DNA of 64,000 bases from Symbiodinium natans. Taxonomy: Eukaryota; Sar; Dinophyceae; Suessiales; Symbiodiniaceae. The notes beneath the pieces are model-generated. The model did not search any database and had not been told where the DNA came from. It worked only from the letters and a program-made list of their open reading frames with translations. Positions within the stretch are counted from its first letter, which is position 1; every line of letters starts with the position of its first letter. Position numbers and translations under genes: made by a program. The stretch spans positions 251,204 through 315,203 of the forward strand of contig CAJNDS010000680.1 in the NCBI GenBank assembly GCA_905221605.1. The letters run 5' to 3'. Positions 10,027-22,032 of the stretch are shown here, one piece after another.

Positions 10027-12553
10027 GAAGGCCTGTGTGTTTTTTGGGTCCGGGGGCTTGGGGGCTCAGGGTTTAGGGGTTCGGGTTTCCCACCTACTCT
10101 GCAGGTAAACCTACGGCAAGTAGATTTGGTGATTTTTGGGATTTTGGGATGTTAGGGTTTAGGGTGTGAGATTAGAATCTAAGGTTTCGGGTGTTCGGGT
10201 TTAGGGTTTCGGGGGTGTAGGGCGTTTAGCTTAGGTTTTCGGATCAAGAGGCGTCACATGCACCACCATAATTAGGAGGTGCTTGAATATGGCACTTACT
10301 GCAGGCTTGATCAGGTCCCTAAGGAGCAGCTGAGGTTGTAAGTTATCAACTCAAGATGGATGTTGGTCCCGTTTAGTTTTTGGCTATTCTAAATATTAGG
10401 GGCCGCCTTCTAGTAGCAAACCCAAAAAGGCACCATAACTTAGAGAAGTTACCAAGTTTCACTGGGGTTTTTGAGCTGCTGGCTTTGCAAGACCTGCCTC
10501 CAACCCCGAAGTCTTAGCTCGTGTTGCAAGCCTTAAGCCCTGAATGGGGTAATCCCAAATCGAGGAACCTTTAAACCTGAACCCCAAAACCCTTCCAAAC
10601 CGAACGCCCCCGCCCCTCCCCCCCCCTCCCCCCCAAACCAAAAACAAAGAGGAAGACCTCAACCCCGACAGCCCCCGACTCCCGTTAGTAGGGATTACAG
10701 CACCCCCCCACCCCTAATATAATCCTATAAAGGACTGTTAGGAAAAGCAGAAGAAACAAGCTTTGGCGCCTTGTAGGTGCCATCCATGACCTCCTGCAAC
10801 ATCACCTCAACATCTCAACATTTCGGGTTTGGGGTTTGGGGTTTAGGTTTAAGGGTTAAGGGTTAAGGGTTAAGGGTTAAGGGTTAAGGGTAAAGGGTTA
10901 AGGGTTAAGGGTTAAGGGTTTAGGGTTAGGGTCTAGGGCTTAGGGTTTAGGGTTGTTTATACGATTGTCTAGACCCAAGAGTAACCTAGGAATGAAAAAG
11001 TGCTGTCCTTTTTGGCTTCAAGGGCTTGTACGGGAACCTAATCTGGGTCTTAGTTTGTTGAAGCTCAAGGAGGGTTTGGGGTCTTGGGGTGTTAGGGCTG
11101 AAGGTCTTAGCGTGTTAGGGCTCAGGGTCTCAGCGGGGTTTAGGATTTTAGGTTTAGGCTAGGGCTTTTTAAGGTGACCCATGCCGTGACATCGGTTCGG
11201 GGTGAAATTTCCCCTCGTGATGTAGTATCCACAACACCTCCTCGACATGTGCCCTGTCATGCCACAGACTGGCCCGATGCCCTACTGCAAGCAAGTCACC
11301 CGTAACCTAAACTCCTAACTTAACTGCCCTTGTCAACGCCGAATGTCCGCTATTCGCAACAAAAGTTCAGAACCATTCTTCATAATTAACCAAACTAATC
11401 TCTCAACAAAAGCAAAACGCAAAAAAAGTCTAGAAAACCCTCAAAACCTGACGGCCCGACTCCCAGCAAGGGAGCTTCGGGAAGATAGTCAGGTTTTGGG
11501 GGTAGGGTCTAGTTACGGTTTAGGCTTTAGGGGTTAAGGTTTTGGGAAGAAAGGATCATTTATTGAGGGTTGAATTCTTGGGCACCCTTTTTCTTTTGCT
11601 TGGTTACTTTATCAGGGAACCCAGAACAAAAGAAAGGGTAAAGGGTACCACTGGCCAAGCAAGTGTTCAGAGGGGGAGGGGGTCACCAGGAAGTACTTAA
11701 TAACCAAGAATACCTGTATTTATAGGGGTATAGGGTTTACGGTTTATAAGGGAATCCCACTATTTCGGGGGTCTATGTGTTGAGAGAGGGAGGGGATCAC
11801 CAGGGAGTTGCCGACAAGCTGCCAGCTCTTCATCCGTGGCGGGCACCACTTCCTTTCACGTGCCAGGGTATCGGTAATCCGGGTGAGCTTTGACGACCCT
11901 AAGCCCTAAACCCTAAACCCTAAACCCTAAACCCTGAATCCTAAACCCAAAACCCTAAACCCAAAACCCTAAACCCTCAACCCTAGGTGCTTCGCATGGG
12001 CATCTCGATCGTGGCTGTGAAGATGATGTAAAGAGCATGCCTTATAAGGTCAACCCCTACAGGGAGAGGCCCCCTTCCTAAACTAACTGTAGCTAAGGGA
12101 CGTTTAGCCTCTTTTGGGATCCTTAAAACCCAATTTAGGATCCTTATAACCCAATTTAGGATCCTTATAACCCAATTCAGGGTCCTGAAAAACTCTACTT
12201 ATAACTAGGGGGCCCCTCCTTGTACAGAACCGTTTCAGCCCAGGTTTGCCCTGAAGACCCTCGGAATAAAGATTCCTCGAATCGTGGGACTGTACCTCGC
12301 ACCCTTGAGCTGGTCCACTTGGGCTTTGGGGTTAAGGGTTTAGGGTTTCGGGTTTAGGGTTTAGGGTTTAGGGTGTAGGGTTAAGGATCCTTAAGGTAGT
12401 CTAAGGGCCATGTTCGGAGTGCATTCCGGGAACTGTTAGGGGTACAGCCTTAGGGGTACGAGTCTTGACGAGTCCCTTGATAGAAGAGGATCCTCCAAAA
12501 CGCAGCATAAGGGTCTACTCACGGCTCAGGGTTCAGGCTTCAGGGTTCAGGGT
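10027..12553. repeat. Telomere-like repeats with several short inverted-repeat elements
   Basis: Includes TTAAGGG/TTTAGGG arrays (10,825-10,950), an element with AGACCC..GGGTCT ends (10,971-11,050) and an element with GGCCCCC/GGGGGCC ends (12,063-12,219). An A-rich patch at 11,340-11,460 has a short plus-strand open frame. No gene is convincing. Confidence 0.55.
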
Positions 12554-12684
12554 TAGGGTTTAGGGTTTAGGGTTTAGGGTTTAGGGTTTAGGGTTTAGGG
12601 TTTAGGGTTTAGGGTTTAGGGTTTAGGGTTTAGGGTTTAGGGTTTAGGGTTTAGGGTTTAGGGTTTAGGGTTTAGGGTTTAGGG
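12554..12684. repeat. Longest near-perfect (TTTAGGG)n array
   Basis: About 18-19 uninterrupted TTTAGGG units, followed after a short spacer by a tract of about 25 C (near 12,708-12,732). It is interstitial, with unique sequence on both sides, so it is not evidence of a chromosome end. Confidence 0.95.
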
Positions 12685-12761
12685 TAAGGTTCCCTAGGTA
12701 CCTTCTCCCCCCCCCCCCCCCCCCCCCCCCCCATGAAGCCTCCTCCCTTAAGGACCCTCAC

Positions 12762-12831
12762 CTAGGGTCCTCTCGAGGGGCTCAGGAGGGACGTGCAACC
12801 GGAATCTCTTGGCCCACTTCGGCGAGTCCAT
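12762..12831 (-). CDS. Exon-like island with a start codon (MDSPKWAKRFRLHV..)
   Basis: The minus strand gives ATG and 23 codons (MDSPKWAKRFRLHVPPEPL..) ending at CTAG|GTGAGG, a canonical donor. It could be a first exon. No homology recognised. TTTAGGG-type sequence (TTGAGGG) lies immediately upstream on the coding strand. Confidence 0.4.
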
Positions 12832-12904
12832 TTAGGCCCTCAACCCTCAACCCTAAAGCCTAAGCCCTCAACCTACTACTCAAAACAAAACAAAACAAAA
12901 AACG

Positions 12905-13007
12905 CACTCCTGGGCTGTAGTCCCCGCTCTGGCTGCTGGGGTCCTCAATCGCGTTAGAATCAGGAAGGGCCATGAGCAGAGGCAACAATCTAAACGCCGG
13001 GCTCTGC
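12905..13007 (-). CDS. Exon-like island (RQSPAFRLLPLLMALPDS..)
   Basis: After CTAAG|G the minus frame reads RQSPAFRLLPLLMALPDS then NAIEDPSSQSGDYSPG. Balanced composition suggests coding, but no family is recognised and the 3' splice edge is unclear. Confidence 0.35.
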
Positions 13008-13488
13008 CTTAGCAACTCGAAACCGACATTGTTTGTAGGTTTTTGCCCTAAACCCTAAACCCTAAACCCTAAACCCTAAACAGTATCCCTTACAAGATTC
13101 AGCTGCAAAAATGTGAACCCTGTACAAGGAATCCCCAAGGCCTCCCCAACGATCTTGAGCCTTCCGAGACCCTCCGAGCATGGAGCGTCTTTAAAGGTTT
13201 TAGGGTTTAAGGTTTAGGGTTTAGGGTTTAGGGTACACCCCCCTGTGGAGGTGGAGAAGGGGCGCCTGAGGACAAGGAGCCCCTTGAGTACCCTCTCTCA
13301 AGGCCCTTCGACCCTAAACCTCCAGCTGCCTCACTGTGGTTGACAAGCTTATGGATGCCCAAAGTCCTAAACCCTAAACCCTAAACCCTGAACCATAAAC
13401 ACAAATGTGCACCAAAATGCGCTTAAATGCCCTACCCTAAACCCTAAACCCTCAACTGCTGCTCTACGAAACAGAGGACGAATGGAAA

Positions 13489-13537
<49 letters not shown>

Positions 13538-14552
13538 GCAGAGAGAGTGCCCTACACACAGAAGTAGGTACAGGTAGACAAAAACCCGGCACAAACCTGC
13601 GAAACGGTGAAAACGAGAATAGATCACATGCCAACACCCCTGGACAGCCTCCAAACGTAAAGCCCCCAAACCCTAAGCTGAAAAGCCCTAAGCCCACCCA
13701 ACCCTCGCCCCTAAACCCTAAACCCTAGACCCTAGACCCTAAACCCTAAACCCTACACCCTAAACCCAAGATTTTTGGAGAATCGATTCTTGCGTCTGGG
13801 AGGCCAGTAGTTTGGCGCGGCTTTGGGGGGACGCCCCAGGCGAGCCGCCTGACTGTTGGGGGGGGGGGGGTTCCGTAGAGGCTAAGGGTTTAGGGATCAG
13901 GGTTTAGGGTTTAAGGCTTAGGATTTAGGGCCTTATTCAAAATTCTATGTAGAGGGGTGCTTGTGATGAAATGAGGAAAGAGGGCTCCACTTATTCAGTT
14001 CATTGCAAGGTGTTGGGCTCCCTCAGGTTAGTATATCTTGCATTACATAAAACTTATCTGGTAGAATGTGCGTATATGTATTGTTGATATATCATATCTC
14101 ATATACAGTCTATTCTACGGTCATAGTCATGGGATTTAAGGCAGCTGCTCCTAGAAACCTAAACCTTGAGCTCCGTCAAAGACTACATTTTCTGACCCCT
14201 AATTGAGCAAGTCAAGCGCCTTGCAACACGGCAGCCCGGGGACGAAATCTATGGGCTTTGTGGCTCAACATCGAGGGGCCATTGGGTTCAGGGCGTCGGG
14301 CTTTCAGTTGCCCATATCACCCCAAAGACACATGTGTGGAGGCCTTCGGGTGCAAGCCATCAGTACTTGGGGACCACATCAACACAAAAAAAACCGGGAT
14401 CATCTACCCCCCCCCCCCCCCCCACCCCGCCCCCCCACGCCCCCCCAAACCCTAAACCCTAAACCCCAAACCCCAAACCCCAAAACCGAAGCCTAAACCC
14501 TAAACCCTAAACCCTATAAACCCTTTATTGCAAAAAGTCCCCGAAGTCGGGC
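13008..14552. repeat. Telomere-like arrays, GA microsatellite and minor islands
   Basis: CCCTAAA runs (13,046-13,080; 13,705-13,770), a (GA)n tract (13,493-13,529), G and C homopolymers (13,859; 14,408) and an AT-rich stretch near 14,050-14,110. Islands at 13,240-13,370 are open on both strands with no recognisable product. Confidence 0.5.
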
Positions 14553-14621
14553 CCGAGGATCCTGGGCATCGCAAAGGAACACGTCGCGCCCGGTACGCCG
14601 GTAGCGGAAGAACATCTGCGC
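14553..14621 (-). CDS. Exon-like island (AQMFFRYRRTGRDVFL..)
   Basis: The acceptor TTAAGCAG|GCG and a GC donor (CGG|GCCCGA) bound exactly 23 codons, AQMFFRYRRTGRDVFLCDAQ then DPR. It is flanked by CCCTAAA on the plus-strand left and TTTAGGG on the right, the same arrangement as the PARP exons. Function unknown. Confidence 0.5.
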
Positions 14622-16314
14622 CTGCTTAAGGTTTAGGGTTTAGGGTTTAGGGTTTAGGGTTTCGGGTTGGGTTTAGGGTTTGGGGTTTGGGGTTTAGGGT
14701 TTAGGGTTTAGGGTTGAGGGTTGAGGGTTGAGGGTTGAGGGTTTTGGGTTTTAGGGTTTGGGTTCAGGGTTTCTTGTGGCTTTTGGGGCTTGAGGGTTTA
14801 GGGGTGCAGGGTTGTAGGGTCTAATCAGGCTCCATTGTCCATGGCTTTAGGGCTCAGGGCTTGGGATTGAGAGGTTAAGGGTCTTGGGGTTCCGGGCTTG
14901 CCCTGCCTAAGTCAGGGACATGCCTGAAGTTGCTAGGGTTTCAGCTACCTTGGAGACAAAAGGGTCGCTTTTGGGGGGTCTAGATGGGCTGTATAAGCTC
15001 AACGTGGGCTCAATGATTGTGGTTTGAGGTTGAATGGTTTTCCTTTATGTGTGGGGTGTGGTTGGGCTCGAAGGCCCTGCTGTCTAGCTTGCTGTTGGGG
15101 GGGCAGGGCCAGGGAGGAGGGGGGGGCCTGAAACCCTCAACCCCGGGCTGGTATTGAGCCTGAGGAGGATTTCTCCGGGACTTGCGCTTGACCCTATGAG
15201 ATAGACCTGGGTGGCTCAAGAGAGAGATGACATCAGTTAGCAGTTTAGGGCCCTGTAAACACCACCCTAAACCCTAATATAGACCCTAAACTCCACACAA
15301 CCCTAAGCACGATTAGGAACACCTACAACCCACAACCCCAGACCCTAAACCCCAAACCCTAAACCCTAAACCCCAAACCTCAAACCCCAAACCCTGGCCC
15401 CGCGGCTGCCTCCCGGGCCACCGCCGTCTGGCCTTTCACTGGCACTGTCACACCTCGGGCCCACTCTAAGAACCCTAAACCCGAAACCCTAAACACTAGC
15501 CCTAAACCCTGAACCCTAGTCCTAGACCATAAACCTCTCAAGGTTTGGGGGATTTAGGTGGTTCCTGTTGGGGAGGCAAGCAATAAACTACCTACCTCAT
15601 GCAAGGGCATACTGCCAGGAGAAGCAAGGCAACAGACGCGTGGTATCCAAGCTATACACCGCCCGAAAGGCGAATTAAAGCACTTCCTTAGATACATTCG
15701 TGGACGGCGAGTATGACCTAGAAGTGCTGGGCAGTTGTAACAGGTAAGCGGGAGCCACGATAGAGGGGGACCACCACCATGTCAACCCTAAACCCTACAC
15801 CCTACACCCTCAACCCTACACCCTAAACCCTGAGCCCGCGTCCAAGAGGCAGTTGTTGTTGCACACCAGGAGATCCCACTCCTGGACATGTGGAGCCACC
15901 CGACTACCCATGGTTCGTGAAAGGCAGTGCCTACCCTAAACTCTAAACCCTAAATCCTATAGAGGGCTTTAGAGTTCAACGTTGGGGGGGGGGGGGGGGG
16001 GCGTGTGCCAGGTTCATTCACGAGCCGAAGGACCGAAGCCTTCAAGTAACAAAAAAGCAAAGCACCAACATGAAGTGAGGGGGGGGGGGGGTTCAGGGTT
16101 TTCAGCTCTCCATGTAGATCATAAACCCGACGAGGCAGCGCCTGCCCTAAGATCTCCTAACACTGCATATCTAAAAAACACATGCCCCAATCCCTCAAGC
16201 AGGCCCGAAACGCGACAGATACGACGTCTTCATTCCTGGTCTCCCTGGTCTCCCCCAATGGACGCCCAATATGCGCAAGCACCAAGAATCACAAGGAACC
16301 CTATCTACACTCAC
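14622..16314. repeat. Repeat-rich stretch with a minor exon-like island at 15.4 kb
   Basis: TTTAGGG/TTGAGGG array at 14,630-14,770 and CCCTAAA runs near 15,250-15,390 and 15,480-15,530. The island at about 15,397-15,466 reads, on the minus strand, WARGVTVPVKGQTAVAREAA after CTTAG, possibly an exon. G runs at 15,984-16,001 and 16,079-16,091 look prone to sequencing error. Confidence 0.45.
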
Positions 16315-16414
16315 CCCACCAAGGCTCCCCCAGGTAGTCCACCATGAAGTCGCAAAGCCGCATCGCGTACTTGCCGAAGTTGCTCTCGCCCAGAAAGCGG
16401 CCTCCAAACCCCGT
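16315..16414 (-). CDS. Exon-like island (..FLGESNFGKYAMRLC..)
   Basis: Bounded by CTAAG|ACG and a canonical GGG|GTGAGT donor. The minus frame reads TGFGGRFLGESNFGKYAMRL then CDFMVDYLGEPWW. It shares a ..SNFG.. core with the islands at 26.6, 29.1, 32.0 and 33.1 kb. Domain not recognised. Confidence 0.55.
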
Positions 16415-17730
16415 CTTAGTTTCCTTATTCTGTTCAGGGTTCAGGGTTCAGGGTTCAGGGTTCAGGGTTCAGGTTTTATGGTTTAGGGTTTAGCATTTTG
16501 GCTTGAGTGCTTCGGGGGGCTTGGGTTTGGGGGATTTCAATGGGGTTCAGGGGCCCCCCCTCTAGTAATAAGTAGAGTCATAAGGACCCCCTAAATTGGG
16601 TAATAAGGATCCTAAATTAGGTTTTAAGTCCCTCAACTACAGTTAGCATAGTAAGGGGGCCCCTCCTGTTAACGTTGCTAGGGAATTGGGGCCCACTGCT
16701 AGGGGCGCCTCTCCCTGAAGGCGGAACCCCCGCAACTCAAGAGGGGTTGAGGGTTTAGGGTTTAGGGCTAGGGTTTAGGGTTTAGGGTTTTTGGTAATTG
16801 GAGTTTTGGAGTTTAGGGGTGTTTGGGGCTTGTGGAGCTTAGCGCTTACCTGGGACTCTCTTTACCTGCGACTTAATTGGTGATACCTGCTAATTAAGGT
16901 CTAGTTGCGAATAAACTCTGGGTAAATAACGTCCCCGGAAGGGATCTTTAAATCGAAAGCCGCGGCCTTCTTTGCGGACCAAGTCTGCCTCCTTCATCTG
17001 GAACGCGTCGCAGACGAAACCTCGGCTTCCCAAAACCCCTGAACCCTAAACCCTAGCCCTAAACCCTAACCCCGCGACTTTTGCTGGCGTGCGGGGGTGG
17101 GGGAGGGGGGGTGGAGGGCGCTTGGCCAAACAGGGTCTTGGGTTCCTGATGTGGCAGGTTTTGGCCTCTCTCGATTTTTGGGGCTCAGGGAGGCAAACCC
17201 TAAACCCTAAACCCTAAAAACATGATGAAGCAGCAGGGTTTAGGGTTGAGGTGTTTATCAGGCGACTTGCCATCCTCCTCAGTCTTCAGAACCTGGAGCC
17301 TACCTTAGCCTACCTTCTTGCAGGTTGCCTAAGCATCCCAAAAGGTGATGGTGCAAGAAGAACCAAGAACAAGAAGTAGGTTTTGGCTCTGAACTTCTCA
17401 AGGCCCACATAGGGCCGTATCCTCAAAGGATTTTCAAAAAACGAGTAGCCTCACAAGGAGCCAATCCTGAACCAAAGTCCTCAGCCCTGAACATGAACCC
17501 TGAACCCTAAACCCTAACACGGACATTGCCGAGCCGGCTGGGTGAAGCAACTGGCCTTCGCACTTTTCAGGGTGTACTTGCCGGGGGGATCCGGGGGGGG
17601 CGGGGGGGGGAGGCAGAGGGGGGAGGGGGGGAGGGGGGCGGGGGGGGGGGCCCTTGAGCCAACCGTCACCAACTACGGCACTGCTGGCGCTCGCCGACAC
17701 GCATGCCCCATGTAGGGGGGAGGGCGGGAT
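16415..17730. repeat. Inverted-repeat element, telomere-like runs and a minor island
   Basis: Holds an element with GGGGCCCCCC/GGGGGCCCC ends (16,551-16,666) and part of an ACCTGGGACTCTCTTTACC element (16,847-16,925). A minus-strand island at about 17,512-17,590 reads GKYTLKSAKASCFTQPARQC. A G-rich tract follows at 17,580-17,655. Confidence 0.45.
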
Positions 17731-17823
17731 TTCAATAAAATGTCGTCGCTTCACTGCCGATGAATGGTTGACCTGGGAAAGCGAACAACCTGAACAAGCG
17801 AATACAGGTCAAGATATTCAAAC
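17731..17823. repeat. Direct repeat, left copy
   Basis: Starts TTCAATAAAATGTCGTCGC and ends AGATATTCAAAC. Matches 19,198-19,291 apart from a few substitutions and a 2-base indel. Confidence 0.85.
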
Positions 17824-19197
17824 CTGCGCAGCACCTGCTTAGCTGCGAGGCCGTTTCCTTTTGATATCGCATATTCCCAATGTGATGCTCGCCACACAAT
17901 TTGCAGCTTGCGAGAGCTGCGCCCGACATCACACGATTTTTCGCTGAACAGTGGATCTTTGGCGTGCTACGTCAATCACGGGAACAAAGCGGGTCCTGCA
18001 GAGCCTGGTCCAAGAAGCCCTCCAAAAGTCTGAGCCATGAGGAGGCAGCCGCCCGAGTGACCACACATCCAGAAGCCGTGAAATCAGGATGGCGAGTCCA
18101 GCGCGTACACTGATCGCCCAGTGATAGGCTCGGGCGGCACGCGAACACCCAGACTTTGCGCACTTTGCACCATACACATTTGCCGAAATCACAAGTGGCC
18201 ATCGCAAGCTGCCATATCATCCAAGGGGACCGTATCCTCAACCTCACCCGTTTCGGACTCGATGTCAAACACGGTGTCGGCTTCCGAGAAATGACCCACC
18301 TCACCCAGCTCAGGTTTATCCTGGATGTCGCCTTCCTCAGACTTATTTTCAGTGTCCGACAGCACAGCCGCAGAGGCAGACCCTGCAGATAACGCTGGGA
18401 CAGGCTCAGCAAGCAGCGCCTCATCCACGCTCCACAGGAACATAGGGACGCCAGCCCTGGACCATCCGAAGCTGCGGGTTGATGTCGTGCGAGAGTAGCC
18501 TCTCACACAGGACGAAACAGACGCTGAACGATGATGGCCCTGGGCCTCCCTGAGTACATTGGCAATCCCGACCTGAAACCCCCAAGCAATAAGGTGGTTT
18601 TGAGGCCCGCGCACGTAACAAGGCATCTTCCGAAAATGCGGGAGCAGCTGAAAGCACACCAGCGTATCCGAAGGGAGTGCCAATGTGGTCCCAACACAAA
18701 GTCGCGCTTCGCGGGGCTACTCAAAGCTGCGGCGAACTGCTCCAACTGAAATTTGGACGCTGCAAAGCGGAGAGATGAAAGGATGCCCAGGGCAGACTTC
18801 TTCCGGCATGCCACCTGGCGACCATGAAGCATTCGCGCAGAAAGAGAGCCACCGACGCCACCCAGATAAGTGGCGGTGCAACGTGGACGGGCCGCGGTCC
18901 ATGAACGAAGGGAGGAGATGATCAGCAGCCAAGTCCCCCAGCTGACAGAGACAGAAGCTTGCTCTCCGCGCGCACCGCGTCTGAGAACCCCAGTCAAGCG
19001 GTCGCCCGATGCTTGCGATCCTGCGCCTCCAAAACAGGCGAAGGTCGAAGCAGGTCACTTCTGACCTGGCTGACCATCGCCCCGCCACACGCACGCGAGG
19101 CGACGGGCGGCGCTGATCGGAACCGATGTCCTTGATGGTATACGGAGCCCGCAGCATCGCGACGGCATCGTGCAACAAGAGGCCAGCAAAACACAAC

Positions 19198-19291
19198 TTC
19201 AATAAGTATCGTCGCTTCACTGCCGATGAATGGCTGACCTGGGGCAAAGCGAACAACCTGAACAAGTGAATGCAGGTCAAGATATTCAAAC
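19198..19291. repeat. Direct repeat, right copy
   Basis: Same sequence and orientation as 17,731-17,823. Confidence 0.85.
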
Positions 19292-20386
19292 ATGTGCACG
19301 CAGTAGGGGGAGAGTTACGTGGATGCAACGGCCATTAGCCCAACCTACCCCGTCGCAGACACACCTTAGGGATTAGGGTTTAGGATTTAGGGTTTAGGGG
19401 TTGCTACCCCCGAAATACCCCTAGAAAGCCCTGAAACGACGCCCCGCGTGAACTTACAGGGTTTATATCGCTGGGTCTATGGGTAGGGCAGCCTCAACCC
19501 TTCTAATCCTGAGACCCCCCCGAATCACGCGCCGCCAGCTACACTTGAACTACACTCGCAGGATGAGTGTAGAGAATAGGGTTTAAGGTTTAGGGGTTTA
19601 GGGTCTAGGATAGTTGACACCTCTTGCAAAGGTAGGGGTCGGGGAGTGCAGGTAAAACAGCAGACCGGTAGACATCGCCCTGATGGTTGCGACCGAGCCG
19701 CACAAATCGCACGACGGCGTCCCTCTTGCAACCAGTCGACTCTGCATGTGGCCCCTGGCTTGGCAGGAATGCGCAGGCACACCTACACATTGCATCGAAA
19801 CGAATCATCCCGCCTCGCCTCAAACAGTGTTTCAGTAGCGGTCCACACGCACACACATTGTACACGTACATGTATATGCGTATGATAGACAGATCAACGA
19901 ATAGATACCTACGGTCCACCTGATCCGAACACACTCGCTAGCATCACGAATGTCGATCGTAGCATGGAGAAAACGTGCATACTATATATATATATATATA
20001 CACACACGTCGTAACATTGTTCCCCACCCTCGGTGCACATTTGAAACTAAACTCTTCTCCTCGCCCGCTCTACTCCTCGCCCAACCCGTATCCCACCCCA
20101 GAGTATTTTTCAGAGAATCCCTGGATCCAGAGTATCCACAGAACCTCTGGCCTCTGGTGTCCAACCCCAGAGTATCACCAGAGACTCCGTCCATTGGTCA
20201 AGAGTATCCCCAAGAGTATCCCCCGAATTTCTGGAGTGCCCAACCCCAAGAGCATCCTCAGAGAATTCCTTACCTGCATGGGTGGGGATGTTCTCATGTG
20301 CAGTATGCAGACTTGACACTATTCTAGCACAGTCAACCGGTTTAAGCTACCGAACTCTTGATGAACCTAAACCCTAAACCCTAAAC
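19292..20386. other. No convincing gene; AT microsatellite and short unique sequence
   Basis: A (TA)n tract at 19,982-20,000 and a segment (20,085-20,260) with a loosely repeated CCAGAGTATC/CCCCAGAGTAT motif every 30-45 bases. Open frames on both strands are short and carry no recognised features. Confidence 0.4.
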
Positions 20387-20487
20387 CCTGAAAGTACGGT
20401 CCCACGCTGCAGCAGGGCGTCTGCACGAAGGCGGCCAGCTTGCCGTGAACACCATCGACGTCTGTGCCAGTGATCTCAATGAACGAC
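20387..20487 (-). CDS. Exon-like island (SFIEITGTDVDGVHGKLAAF..)
   Basis: After TTTAG|G the minus frame reads SFIEITGTDVDGVHGKLAAF then VQTPCCSVGPYFQ and ends at G|GTTTAGGG, so the telomere-like repeat itself supplies the GT donor. The composition is strongly protein-like; family not recognised. Confidence 0.5.
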
Positions 20488-20491
20488 CTAA

Positions 20492-20608
20492 ACTTACTGT
20501 TGTTTAGTAGGGAATGAGGGAAGGAAGTACCCTACATCCCCCTATATATGCCCTTTAGGGCAGTATAGGGTACCGCATTCCCTCATTTCCTACTCACCAA
20601 CAGTAAGT
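20492..20608. mobile_element. Short palindromic element (ACTTACTGTTG ends)
   Basis: Begins ACTTACTGTTG and ends CAACAGTAAGT. Just inside are AGTAGGGAATGAGGG and CCCTCATTTCCTACT. This long imperfect inverted repeat of about 117 bp has no coding capacity and is MITE-like. A weaker relative is at 8,947-9,030. Confidence 0.7.
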
Positions 20609-21150
20609 AAGTATTCAAGGGTGCACGGTTTTGAGGGTTGGGTCTTGTGAGGGTCAGCGCCTCTGACGACAATCAGAGCCCCATGGCAGGGTTCAGGATT
20701 TGGGGTTCGAGGTTCAGGGTTATAGGGTTTAGGGTTTAGGGTTTAGGGTTTAGTGTTTAGGGTTTGGGAAAACATTGAATCATTGACCCCTGAACCCAGA
20801 AAGCTTCACTACGGCCTGCCGTTCCTGCGCCGAAGGGACCCAGAGCTGGTTTGGTTTGGTTTAGGGTTTAGGGCGCCGATTGCGCTGAAGCTTGATCATG
20901 CACATCGTTTGGGTACTCTGCCAACAGCATAATCATGACACGAACGCCAGTACATGGCACCGGAGGTGTATAGGTGTTCCTCTAGGGTCTGGGGCTCAAA
21001 GACAACCATCCGTTCAAACACCGTAAACCCCATAAAACTCCTAAACCCTTCAACCCCAAACACCCCAAACCCGAAACCAATAAACCCGAAACCCTAAACC
21101 CTAAAAAACCCTAAAAAAACCCTAAACCCAAAACCCTAAACCCTAAACGC

Positions 21151-21253
21151 CCTCCTTGATGCCGCGACGCTCATGGGAGGCGCGGCCCTTCATGTCTCTC
21201 GCAGGAACGGACCGGAACTCGACCATGAGAAGAGGGCAGGTCGCCAAGCCGTC
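21151..21253 (-). CDS. Exon-like island (DGLATCPLLMVEFRSVPARD..)
   Basis: GTCCAG|GAC opens 34 codons plus one base reading DGLATCPLLMVEFRSVPARD then MKGRASHERRGIKE, with a GC donor G|GCGTTTAGGG. On the coding strand the intron after it starts with TTTAGGG repeats and the one before it ends with CCCTAAA. Function unknown. Confidence 0.55.
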
Positions 21254-21292
21254 CTGGACGGTTTTTTTGGGGGTTTAGGGTTTAGGGTTTAG

Positions 21293-21378
21293 CCGGGACT
21301 CTATATTTACCCACAGTTTTAATACCCCTTAAATAGCAGGTAGAAACCAAAAAGCTGTAGGTAAGGAGAGTCCCAAGT
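21293..21378. mobile_element. Short inverted-repeat element, GGGACTCT family
   Basis: Ends CCGGGACTCTATATTTACC and GGTAAGGAGAGTCCCAAG are imperfect inverted repeats. Related copies are at 22,509-22,601 and 34,032-34,139, with a half-copy near 16,847. Non-coding. Confidence 0.65.
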
Positions 21379-22032
21379 AGAGATTTTATGAAATTGAGGG
21401 CTTAGGCTTCGCCGGCTTCGCTTGCTTGGGGTCTAGGCTCCACCCTGCAAGGAATCGGCGACGGCAGGTTGCTCGAGCGATCATCGGGGGCTTCTCAGGC
21501 CCGAGCGATGAACAGCTTAGATAACAACCCCCCTCTAAAGGAAGGAATGCAGCTGAGATTCCAAAAAGGGGTTCTCTTCGTTATGTGTGGGGCAAGGCTA
21601 ATATGTGTCCTGAAGTAAGCGGGGGGTTGGGCTCTCAGGGCATTTTCAGCCCGGACAATTCTCTAAGCATCAGCGATTTTTGTGGGCACGCCGCAGTAGG
21701 AACCCCCAGAAGCCACCAGGATCGGACCACAACTTAGATATCAAAACAAACATAGGGCCACATCTTACACTCAAGCAGCATGGAGCCCCACCAAAAGGCC
21801 TGATTTAAAGATCACTGCATACCACTGCCATCCCTCTTCTCTCTTCCCTAAACCCTAAACCCTAAACCCTAAACCCTAAACCCTTAATCCTAAACTTGAT
21901 CGGCGCCCTTTTGTGGCTCCATGGTGGAGGATTGAGGGTTTAGGCTTCAGGGCTTACCGTAGGGGAGTGCAATTTTAGGGGTCGAAATAACTGCTAGTCG
22001 TTTTCCCTTCTGGTCCCTTTATGCTTACACTA

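Larger units (their letters stand above)
17731..19291 (-). mobile_element. Degenerate element with 93-bp direct repeats and tyrosine-recombinase-like remnants
   Basis: Two direct repeats of about 93 bp (17,731-17,823 and 19,198-19,291) differ at only a few positions and bracket 1.37 kb without telomere-like sequence. The minus strand between them has overlapping open frames that look like one coding sequence broken by frameshifts. RGPSTLHRHLSGWRRWLSFC near 18,900 and ILSSLRFAASKFQLEQFAAA near 18,740 resemble the N-terminal (core-binding) region of a tyrosine-recombinase/DIRS-like family that I recall as abundant in dinoflagellate genomes. No catalytic R..HxxR..Y set is readable, so it is a fossil. 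The direct repeats could be remnants of element termini. Confidence 0.5.

Noticed and set aside
12554-12684. Long TTTAGGG array as a chromosome end
   Set aside because: Unique sequence and more arrays, in both orientations, lie on both sides; interstitial.
16485-16510. TTTAGCATTTTGGCTTGAG resembling the dinoflagellate spliced-leader sequence
   Set aside because: Needs a gap and two mismatches, and no trans-splice gene structure (donor after the leader, transcript) can be shown; could be chance.
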